Program-made: the position numbers and the translations under genes
Origin: Kaftiobacterium sp035693805
Lineage (GTDB): Bacteria > Sysuimicrobiota > Sysuimicrobiia > Sysuimicrobiales > Kaftiobacteriaceae
Reading direction: 5' to 3'
Length of the DNA: 5,232 nucleotides
Assembly: GCA_035693805.1 (NCBI GenBank)
Contig: DASSGA010000234.1
Location: 1-5,232, forward strand
Shown here: positions 1 to 5,232 of the stretch, piece after piece
Layout: every line of letters starts with the position of its first letter
How positions within the stretch are numbered: position 1 is the stretch's first letter
Notes under the pieces: model-generated
Told to the model about the DNA's origin: nothing
What the model saw: only the letters and a program-made list of their open reading frames with translations
Database searches by the model: none

Positions 1-829
1 TCAGGCCATTGTTGAGCACGCCAATGATGAACGCCCCGAGCAGCGTGCCCCCGATCCCGCCTTCCCCGCCGGCGAGCGTGGTCCCGCCGAGCACGACCGC
101 GGCGATAGCGTCGAGCTCGTAGCCCATCCCGGCGGTCGGCTGCGCGGAGTTCAGTCGCGCGGTCAGAATGACCGCGCTCAGGGCCGACAGCACTCCGCTG
201 ATGACGTAGGCGAGGGTCTTGTAGAACGCCACGTTCACACCCGACAGGCGTGTCGCTTCTTCGTTGCCGCCGATCGCATAGATGTACCGGCCCAGCACGG
301 TCTGCGTGAGCACGACGTAGGAGGCGGCGAAGACGAAGGCCATGATGACCACCGGCACCGGGATGCGGGCGATCTCTCCGGCCCCCAGCCAGACGAAGGC
401 ATCCGGCAGCCCGGTGATCGGGCGGCCGTCCGTGTAGACGAGCGTCGCGCCGCGCGCAATCGTGAGCATCCCGAGCGTGGCGATGAAGGGCTGCACGCCG
501 CCCTTCGTGATGATCAGGCCGTTCACCAGCCCGATGAGGCCCCCGACGAGAAGGCCCGCGCCGATGCCCACCACGAGCGGGTGCCCGCGCGACAGCAGCC
601 CCGCGATGATCGCCCCCGAGAAGGCGAGCGCGGATCCGACGCTGAGGTCGATGCCGAACGTGAGGATGACGAACGTCATCCCGGCGGCGATGATGGCGTT
701 GATCGAGACCTGGCGGGCGATGTTCAGCAGGTTGTTCACGGTGAGGAAGGAGTCGCTCAGGAAGGCCAGCACCACCATCAAGAGGACGAAGGCGAAGAGG
801 ATCCCGAACCGGCGCAGGATGTCACGCAC
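1..829 (-). CDS. rbsC: RbsC-type ribose/simple-sugar ABC transporter permease (C-terminus cut by window edge)
   Basis: This is the membrane channel subunit of a carbohydrate-uptake (CUT2, ribose/galactose/autoinducer-2) ABC importer. Translated from GTG at 829, 276 codons are visible and the frame is still open at base 1. E. coli RbsC ends about 40 residues after the matching point, so the C-terminus lies outside. Visible family blocks are TFGIDLSVGS (residues 57-66), a QPFIATLGM block near 113-121, the cytoplasmic coupling segment with GRYIYAIGGNEEATRLSG (180-197), and a C-terminal GYELDAIAAVVLGGTTLAGG block (236-255). Long hydrophobic stretches fit several membrane helices, the first at about residues 9-24. 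The GTG start is chosen because GAGG lies 7 bases upstream and the protein then begins where family members do. It overlaps the ATPase stop by 8 bases, so the two are probably translationally coupled. The family is certain. The substrate (ribose or a nucleoside) is inferred from neighbours. Confidence 0.93.
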   Translation of the reverse strand, partial: MRDILRRFGILFAFVLLMVVLAFLSDSFLTVNNLLNIARQVSINAIIAAGMTFVILTFGIDLSVGSALAFSGAIIAGLLSRGHPLVVGIGAGLLVGGLIGLVNGLIITKGGVQPFIATLGMLTIARGATLVYTDGRPITGLPDAFVWLGAGEIARIPVPVVIMAFVFAASYVVLTQTVLGRYIYAIGGNEEATRLSGVNVAFYKTLAYVISGVLSALSAVILTARLNSAQPTAGMGYELDAIAAVVLGGTTLAGGEGGIGGTLLGAFIIGVLNNGL

Positions 830-2300
830 GGTGTATCCTCCCCGTGGCCGAGGCCAGGATCGCCTCCTGGGTGGCCGTCGCGCGCGGAAACTCGCCCGTG
901 ATGCGGCCCTCGTGCATGACCAGGATCCGGTCGCTCATCCCCAGGATCTCCGGCAGCTCGGAGGAGATCATCACGATCCCCACACCCCGGCGGGCGAGCG
1001 CGACCATGAGACGGTACATCTCGACCTTCGCGCCGACGTCGATGCCGCGCGTCGGCTCAACGAGCAGCAGCACGCGGGCTCCCGTCTGCAGCCACTTCGC
1101 GACGACGACCTTCTGCTGCGTGCCGCCGCTCAGGTTGCGCGCCGGCTGGTCGGGGGAGGCCACCGCCATGTCCAGATCGCGGATGGCCTGGCTCACCCGC
1201 ACGCCTTCCTCGCGCCGGCGCACGAACCCGGCCGTCTCGAGCTCGGGGAGCACCGGCAATGTGATGTTGGCGGCCACGCTCATGCCCAGGACCAGCCCCA
1301 GACGCTTGCGGTCCTCGGTGACGAGGCCGATGCCGTGCGCGATCCCTTCCGCGGGGGACCGGATCGTGACCGGACGGCCGTCGACCAGGATCGCCCCACT
1401 CTCGAACGGGATCGCGCCGAAGATCGCGTGCGCCACCGCCGTCTTCCCCGAGCCGATGAGGCCGGCGATCCCCAGGATCTCCCCGCGGTGCACCGTGAAG
1501 CTCACGTCCGTGAAGCGCTCGCTCGAGGTCAGGCCCCGCACGTCCAGCACCGGCGCCCCCTCCGCCACGGGTTCTTTCGGGAACTTCTCGGTCAACTGGC
1601 GGCCGACCATCAGGCGGATGAGGCCGTCCATGGTCAGCTCGCCGATCGCGTAGGTGCCGACGTACTGGCCGTCACGCAGCACGGTGACCCGGTCGGCGAT
1701 CGTGAAGATCTCCTCGAGGCGGTGCGTGATATACACGATGCCGACGCCGCGCGGCCGGAGATCGCGGATGAAGCGGAACAGCCGCTCGGTCTCCTCGACG
1801 GTGAGGGCGGCCGTGGGCTCGTCCATGATCACCAGATCCGCCTCCACGGACAGCGCCTTGGCGATCTCGACCAGCTGCTGCTCGGCGACGGTGAGCGTGC
1901 CCAGGCGCCGCCGCGGATCGATCGGCAGCCCGAGGTCCTGGAGCAGGGTGTCGGCGCGCGCGTACATCGTCTTCCAGTCCACGAACCCGCCCGCCCGGCG
2001 CGGCTCGCGGCCCAGGAAGATGTTCTCGGCCACGGAGAGCGCGGGGACCTGGTTGAGCTCCTGATGGATGATCGAGATGCCGAGCATGCGGGCCTGCAGC
2101 GGGGAGGGGATCTCCACCGGTTGCCCGCGCAGGCGGATCTCGCCGGCGTCCCGCTGGTGCACCCCGCCGAGGATGCGCATCAGGGTGGATTTTCCGGCGC
2201 CGTTCTCGCCGACGAGGGCGTGGACCTCGCCGCCCTGGACCTCGAACTGCACATCGCGCAGGGCCTGGACGCCGGGGAAAGACTTGCTGATGCCCTCCAT
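822..2300 (-). CDS. rbsA: RbsA-type sugar ABC transporter ATP-binding protein (two fused ATPase domains)
   Basis: This is the cytoplasmic energy subunit of a CUT2 importer, with two ATPase domains in one chain as in RbsA, MglA and XylG. From ATG 2300 it has 492 residues, close to E. coli RbsA (about 500). Domain 1 has Walker A GENGAGKST (31-39), Q-loop Q80 in IIHQELN, a degenerate signature LTVAEQQ (136-142), Walker B IMDEPT (158-163) and switch His193. Domain 2 has Walker A GLIGSGKT (280-287), signature LSGGTQQK (390-397) and a Walker B-like LLLVEPTRGID (411-421). Relatives usually have Arg at the position of K286 and Asp at V414. The segment MSDRILVMHEGRITGEF (455-471) is typical of RbsA. 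The start is uncertain: ATG 2300 has no good ribosome binding site and would trim the first beta strand, and an in-frame CTG at 2330 would restore family length. The gene lies directly after rbsD and overlaps the permease by 8 bases. Confidence 0.94.
   Translation of the reverse strand: MEGISKSFPGVQALRDVQFEVQGGEVHALVGENGAGKSTLMRILGGVHQRDAGEIRLRGQPVEIPSPLQARMLGISIIHQELNQVPALSVAENIFLGREPRRAGGFVDWKTMYARADTLLQDLGLPIDPRRRLGTLTVAEQQLVEIAKALSVEADLVIMDEPTAALTVEETERLFRFIRDLRPRGVGIVYITHRLEEIFTIADRVTVLRDGQYVGTYAIGELTMDGLIRLMVGRQLTEKFPKEPVAEGAPVLDVRGLTSSERFTDVSFTVHRGEILGIAGLIGSGKTAVAHAIFGAIPFESGAILVDGRPVTIRSPAEGIAHGIGLVTEDRKRLGLVLGMSVAANITLPVLPELETAGFVRRREEGVRVSQAIRDLDMAVASPDQPARNLSGGTQQKVVVAKWLQTGARVLLLVEPTRGIDVGAKVEMYRLMVALARRGVGIVMISSELPEILGMSDRILVMHEGRITGEFPRATATQEAILASATGRIHRA
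837..840 (-). promoter_or_regulatory. Ribosome binding site of the permease gene
   Basis: GAGG on the minus strand lies 7 bases before the GTG at 829. It sits inside the last codons of the ATPase gene. It supports the GTG start, since no ATG, GTG or TTG lies nearby in this frame upstream. Confidence 0.6.
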
Positions 2301-2326
2301 GCGGAGGAGGGGAGCGTCTCCGGCTG

Positions 2327-2722
2327 TCAGAACGTTACCCCACTCTGGAGGACGATGTTCGCGTACGGGGTCTGCTCGCCGGTGCGGACCACCGCCCGGA
2401 CCCCGTGCAGTAGCTGCTTGAACTCTTCGTGGCTCACCCGGTCGAGCGGCGTCTTCCCGAGGAGGCGCTGGACGGCCTCATGGACGATCGGGCTGCGCGA
2501 GCGCATCTCCTCGGCGATGACCGCACGCTCGACCTGGAGTTCCCCAAGCACGGCCTGGAGGGTCTGGAGGAACCCCGGGACACCGGCGATGAGGGCCAGG
2601 TCGATGCGGGGCACGTCGTCGGGGATCGGCAGGCCCGCGTCGGCGATCGCCAGGCGATCGGTATGGCCCATCGAGGCGATGACCTGGATGAGATCGGGGT
2701 TGAGGATTCCGGCCTTCTTCAT
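2327..2722 (-). CDS. rbsD: D-ribose pyranase RbsD
   Basis: RbsD interconverts the beta-pyranose and beta-furanose forms of D-ribose in the cytoplasm, supplying the furanose that ribokinase phosphorylates. The protein has 131 residues, as expected (B. subtilis 131, E. coli 139). It begins MKKAGILNPD and ends with the family motif PYANI...GVTF. The residues known to matter in RbsD are present at the B. subtilis positions: His20 (proton donor) in MGHTD, Asp28 in ADAGLPIP, His98 in SHEEF, and Tyr120-Ala-Asn122. RIDLAL (39-44) and IAEE (69-72) are also family blocks. ATG 2722 gives exactly the family N-terminus. The frame is open far upstream, but the longer reading is not protein-like. The start overlaps the stop of the nucleoside hydrolase as ATGA, which suggests translational coupling, because the nearest GGAG is about 20 bases away. 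Placing it after a nucleoside hydrolase, which releases free ribose, makes biochemical sense. Confidence 0.96.
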   Translation of the reverse strand: MKKAGILNPDLIQVIASMGHTDRLAIADAGLPIPDDVPRIDLALIAGVPGFLQTLQAVLGELQVERAVIAEEMRSRSPIVHEAVQRLLGKTPLDRVSHEEFKQLLHGVRAVVRTGEQTPYANIVLQSGVTF

Positions 2723-3648
2723 CGCAGCGTCGTGTAGAGCATCTCCTTCCATCGCTTCGCGTCGATCGCCCAGCAGACCTCGATGTTGGGCGGTTTGTTC
2801 CACACGCCGTGGCGGTCCACCACCGTCATCCCGCGCGTCAACTCGCTCGTCGTCTCGACGTCGACGGCGTGCTTCCCCCGCGAGGTGCAGACCGAGGGGT
2901 CCAGCGCGATCGCCATCGTGACGGGATCGGGCAGCGTGAGCCCGACGTCGCGGAGCCACTCCCGCGCTGTCTGGATGGCGGTGCGGTTGCAGTCCAGCGT
3001 GAAATACGCATAGCGGGTGTCGAGCTTTCGGATCTGCGCCATCTCCGCGTCGTCGAAGGCGGCCGCACCGCGGCAGTGCTCCCATCCGACCATGAGGATG
3101 GGCAGCCCGGAGTGGAAGACGACGCGGGCCGCCTCAGGGTCGACCCAGATGTTGTACTCGGCCGCCGGGGTGATGTTGCCGACGGTGCACGCCGCGCCGC
3201 CCATGACGTAGCACTGCTTGACCATCGATGCGATCTCGGGCGCCCGGCGCAGGGCGACGGCGATGTTCGTGAGCGGGCCGAGGGTGACGAGCGTGTACTC
3301 GCCTGGCCGTGCGCGGATCAGCCGGATGAGGGCATCGACGCCATGTTCCTTCTCCGGGGGCCGCTTCGGGGCGGGGTAGTTCATCCCCCCCATGCCGTCC
3401 GGGCCGTGGAAGAAGTAGGCCCAGTGCGGCTCGCGCACGAGCGGCCGGTCGCAGCCCACATAGACGGGCGTCTCCCCGCCGCAGAGCTCGATCGTGTAGC
3501 CGGCGTTCCGGCTCCCCATCTCCACGGGAACGTTGCCGGCGACGATGGTCACCGCGTCGACGCGCACGTCCGGCCAGCGATGGGCCATGAGGATGGCCAC
3601 CGCATCGTCGGAGGCGGTGTCGGTGTCGATGATGAAGCGACGCATCAC
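2719..3648 (-). CDS. Nucleoside hydrolase (inosine/uridine-preferring family)
   Basis: Enzymes of this family hydrolyse the N-glycosidic bond of ribonucleosides to give free base and ribose, using a calcium ion. The 309 residues match the usual length of about 310. The calcium-site motif is DTDTASDDA (8-16), with D8, D10, D14 and D15 aligning with the Crithidia fasciculata enzyme; the usual Pro-Gly after D10 is Thr-Ala. Other blocks are HGPDGMGG (81-88), TLGPLTNIA (122-130), YVMGGA (147-152), the ribose-binding NITPAAEYNIWVDPEA (158-173) and calcium ligand D241. The residue before D241 is Pro240, where group I enzymes have the catalytic His241, so base preference cannot be read off and this is probably another subgroup. 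There is no signal peptide, so it should be cytoplasmic. GTG 3648 is preferred over ATG 3645 because GGAG lies 8 bases upstream. The start overlaps the amidohydrolase stop (GTGA) and the end overlaps rbsD (ATGA). Confidence 0.93.
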   Translation of the reverse strand: MMRRFIIDTDTASDDAVAILMAHRWPDVRVDAVTIVAGNVPVEMGSRNAGYTIELCGGETPVYVGCDRPLVREPHWAYFFHGPDGMGGMNYPAPKRPPEKEHGVDALIRLIRARPGEYTLVTLGPLTNIAVALRRAPEIASMVKQCYVMGGAACTVGNITPAAEYNIWVDPEAARVVFHSGLPILMVGWEHCRGAAAFDDAEMAQIRKLDTRYAYFTLDCNRTAIQTAREWLRDVGLTLPDPVTMAIALDPSVCTSRGKHAVDVETTSELTRGMTVVDRHGVWNKPPNIEVCWAIDAKRWKEMLYTTLR

Positions 3649-4982
3649 GTCGGATACTCCGCCAGGCGCCGGCCGTGCCCCTTCTCCAGCAGCCGGCCGG
3701 CACGAGCCGCCACTTCCGTTATGACCTGGGCCTTGTCGATCGTCCGCAGCCGCCGTCCTTCCATCAGCACCTGGCCGTTGACGAGGACCGTATCCACGTC
3801 CCCGGCCCGAACGGAATAGACGAGCGCTGCCCGGACGTCATGGATGGGCTGCATGTGCGCCCCGTCCAGCCGGATCAGGATGATGTCGGCGAGGTAACCC
3901 GGCGCGAGCCGGCCCAGCTCCTGCTCCTGGCGCAGGACCTTCGCACCCTCGACCGTCGCCATGGCCAGGGCCTCATCCAGCTTCAAGACGGTCGGATCTT
4001 CCTGCTCGTGCTTCTGGAGTGCGGCCGTAAGCCGCATCTGCTCGAAGATGTCGAGGGTATTGTTGCTGGCCGCGCCGTCGCTGCCCAGGCCCACGGCGAT
4101 GCCGGCCTGGCGCATCGCGACCACGGGGGCGATCCCGGAGGCCAGCTTGAGGAACGTCTTCGGGCAGTGCGCCACGCCCACATGATGCTGCGCGAAGAGC
4201 GCGATGTCCTCATCTGTGGCGTGCGCCGCGTGCGCGGCGATCATCGGAACGTCCATCAGACCGAGCTCCGCGAGGTGCGCCGGCGGCGTGCGCCCGTGCG
4301 CCGCGAGGCTGGCCTGCACCTGCTCGGCGGTCTCGGAAACGTGGATGTGCACTCCCAGATCCGCGCGCTTCGCCTCCGCGGCGACGTCGCGCAGGTACTC
4401 GGGCGCGCAGAGGTACGCGGAGTGGGGACCCAGCCACATCCGGATCCGGCCGTCTCCGGCCCCCTGCCGGCGCGCGATCACCTCCGTGCTCTCGTCCAGT
4501 TCCCTCCGCAAGTCGCGACCGAAGAGCGTCGGCGCGAGGTGCGCGCGCAGGCCGCTACTGACCATCGCTTCGGCGACCGCGTCCATCATGAAGTAGTGGT
4601 CGGCCACCGTGGTGACGCCGCTTTCGATCATCTCTGCCGCGGCGAGCAGGGCCCCCCAGTGGACGTCGTCGGGGGTGAGATTGCTCTCCATCGGCCAGAT
4701 GATGTCGTTGAACCAGCTTCGCACCGGCACGTCTTCGGCGACCCCGCGGAAGAGCACCATCGCCGCATGCGCGTGCGTGTTGATGAGGCCCGGCATGGCC
4801 AGCATCCCGGTTCCGTCGATGATCCGGCCCGCGGCCTCCGCCCCAGTCTGGCCCGCCGCCGCGATGCGGCCGATGCGCGCGCCTTCGATCAGGATGTCCC
4901 GGTGATGGAAGACCGAGGTGGCCGTGCCGGTGGGATCGACGGCGGTGACGTTTCGGATCAGGAGTCGCGCGTCGTTGTTCAT
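3645..4982 (-). CDS. mtaD: Amidohydrolase, 5-methylthioadenosine / S-adenosylhomocysteine deaminase family
   Basis: This metal-dependent hydrolase has the amidohydrolase TIM-barrel fold (ATZ/TRZ subgroup). Relatives deaminate S-adenosylhomocysteine, methylthioadenosine or adenosine to the inosine form plus ammonia. It has 445 residues, a normal length. The N-terminal beta strands (1-62) precede PGLINTHAH with zinc ligands H70 and H72. Then come WPMES with E99, GPHSAY with H187, HIHVSET with zinc ligand H214 and catalytic-type E217, AAHAAHATDED (249-259), and GSDGAASNN with zinc ligand D302. These line up with the metal and substrate residues of Thermotoga maritima TM0936 (H55, H57, E84, H173, H200, E203, D279). 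ATG 4982 gives the family N-terminus; no clear ribosome binding site precedes it. It starts 21 bases after the upstream gene and overlaps the nucleoside hydrolase by 4. The neighbours favour an adenine nucleoside as substrate (inference). Guanine-type or other amine substrates cannot be excluded, so the symbol marks the family, not proven activity. Confidence 0.88.
   Translation of the reverse strand: MNNDARLLIRNVTAVDPTGTATSVFHHRDILIEGARIGRIAAAGQTGAEAAGRIIDGTGMLAMPGLINTHAHAAMVLFRGVAEDVPVRSWFNDIIWPMESNLTPDDVHWGALLAAAEMIESGVTTVADHYFMMDAVAEAMVSSGLRAHLAPTLFGRDLRRELDESTEVIARRQGAGDGRIRMWLGPHSAYLCAPEYLRDVAAEAKRADLGVHIHVSETAEQVQASLAAHGRTPPAHLAELGLMDVPMIAAHAAHATDEDIALFAQHHVGVAHCPKTFLKLASGIAPVVAMRQAGIAVGLGSDGAASNNTLDIFEQMRLTAALQKHEQEDPTVLKLDEALAMATVEGAKVLRQEQELGRLAPGYLADIILIRLDGAHMQPIHDVRAALVYSVRAGDVDTVLVNGQVLMEGRRLRTIDKAQVITEVAARAGRLLEKGHGRRLAEYPT
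3657..3660 (-). promoter_or_regulatory. Ribosome binding site of the nucleoside hydrolase gene
   Basis: GGAG on the minus strand lies 8 bases before GTG 3648 and 11 bases before the alternative ATG 3645. It is inside the last codons of the amidohydrolase gene. The spacing favours the GTG, which makes a GTGA start-stop overlap. Confidence 0.6.
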
Positions 4983-5003
4983 CGGCGTTGGCGCTTGGGC
5001 CCG

Positions 5004-5232
5004 TTACTCACCCGCCGCCGGGCGGAGCGCGAAGCGGCGCTGCCGCTGCACCGCCGCACGCTGCTGCGCGATGGCGTTCACGGCGAGGGCGACCATGGTA
5101 ACGACGTAAGGCAGGATCCGCCCGGGCGGCGTCGAGGATGATGCCGACGTTGCGGACCACCTTGCCGACCTCGACGTTGCCGCTGAGGGTTGTGATCGCG
5201 GCGACCGTGTGGGTCGAGCTGGCGAGGGCCAG
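5004..5232 (-). CDS. 3' end of an unidentified gene, possibly an ABC permease, with an apparent frameshift near 5115
   Basis: This is the left-hand (3') end of a minus-strand gene that begins outside the window. From 5232 to about 5116 the frame starting with CTG at 5232 is clearly coding by third-base G/C and reads STHTVAAITTLSGNVEVGKV and on to NVGIILDAARAD; I do not recognise it. From about 5114 the coding signal moves one base over, giving 36 residues that begin LPYVVTMVALAVNAI, then a basic tail, ending at TAA 5006-5004. The LPYVVTMVALA stretch resembles the last helix of nucleoside/simple-sugar permeases of the NupQ (BmpA-associated) type. Without a shift, the first frame would stop at TGA 5010-5008 after an Arg-, Ala- and Gly-rich shadow sequence. 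The cause could be a real frameshift (pseudogene), a one-base sequence error in the GC-rich stretch at 5119-5130, or an assembly junction. The permease guess rests on a short segment only. Confidence 0.4.
   Translation of the reverse strand, partial: WPSPARPTRSPRSQPSAATSRSARWSATSASSSTPPGRILPYVVTMVALAVNAIAQQRAAVQRQRRFALRPAAGE

Noticed and set aside
235..459. A 74-codon minus-strand frame inside the permease gene
   Set aside because: It is Arg- and Ser-rich and out of frame with the clearly recognisable RbsC translation covering the same bases.
462..2921. A plus-strand open frame of 819 codons spanning rbsC, rbsA, rbsD and part of the nucleoside hydrolase gene
   Set aside because: Its translation is rich in Arg, Ala, Asp, His and Pro without domain structure and lies antisense to four well-identified genes. 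High GC makes stop codons rare in antisense frames.
2723..3085. N-terminal extension of rbsD by about 120 residues
   Set aside because: The extra sequence is a shadow of the nucleoside hydrolase gene. RbsD proteins begin at MKK, which is exactly ATG 2722 in an ATGA overlap.
2809..3819. A plus-strand open frame of 336 codons antisense to the nucleoside hydrolase
   Set aside because: It has no recognisable motif and is fully explained as the complement of the nucleoside hydrolase and the end of the amidohydrolase.
5010..5026. A short GC-rich hairpin (CCGCC / GGCGG) near the end of the upstream gene, considered as a terminator
   Set aside because: The stem is only 5 base pairs, lies inside coding sequence and has no T-run after it on the minus strand, so it is most likely composition noise.
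3675..5141. A plus-strand open frame of 488 codons antisense to the amidohydrolase
   Set aside because: Its composition is the His-, Arg- and Asp-rich type of a shadow frame, and the minus strand there carries an intact amidohydrolase with all catalytic residues.

Overview
The window comes from a high-GC bacterium (roughly two thirds G+C by eye, with codons ending overwhelmingly in G or C). The phylum cannot be fixed from the sequence. The gene families are widespread in soil Proteobacteria, Actinobacteria, Chloroflexota and related uncultured lineages. Everything that looks real is on the minus strand, so transcription runs from the right end of the window (5232) to the left end (1). The genes are packed head to tail with 4-8 base overlaps, as in one polycistronic operon that enters and leaves the window. 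No promoter, terminator, RNA gene, mobile element, CRISPR array or long repeat was seen.

In transcription order: (1) 5232-5004, the 3' end of an unidentified gene whose coding frame appears to shift near 5115 and whose last 36 residues resemble the C-terminus of a nucleoside/simple-sugar ABC permease; (2) 4982-3645, a zinc amidohydrolase of the methylthioadenosine / S-adenosylhomocysteine (adenosine-type) deaminase family; (3) 3648-2719, a nucleoside hydrolase; (4) 2722-2327, D-ribose pyranase RbsD; (5) about 2300 (perhaps 2330) to 822, a two-domain RbsA-type sugar ABC ATPase; (6) 829-1, an RbsC-type permease cut by the window edge about 40 residues before its expected end.

The genes suggest a nucleoside scavenging route (inference). 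An adenine nucleoside is deaminated to an inosine-type nucleoside, the hydrolase splits it into base plus ribose (or a modified ribose), RbsD interconverts pyranose and furanose forms of the free sugar, and an RbsAC-type importer supplies ribose or the nucleoside itself. The periplasmic binding protein and a ribokinase are not in the window. Points of interest are the nucleoside hydrolase with Pro where group I enzymes have the catalytic His, the RbsA second ATPase domain with a Walker B Asp-to-Val change but a restored Walker A Lys, a possible CTG start for rbsA, and the apparent frameshift at the right end.
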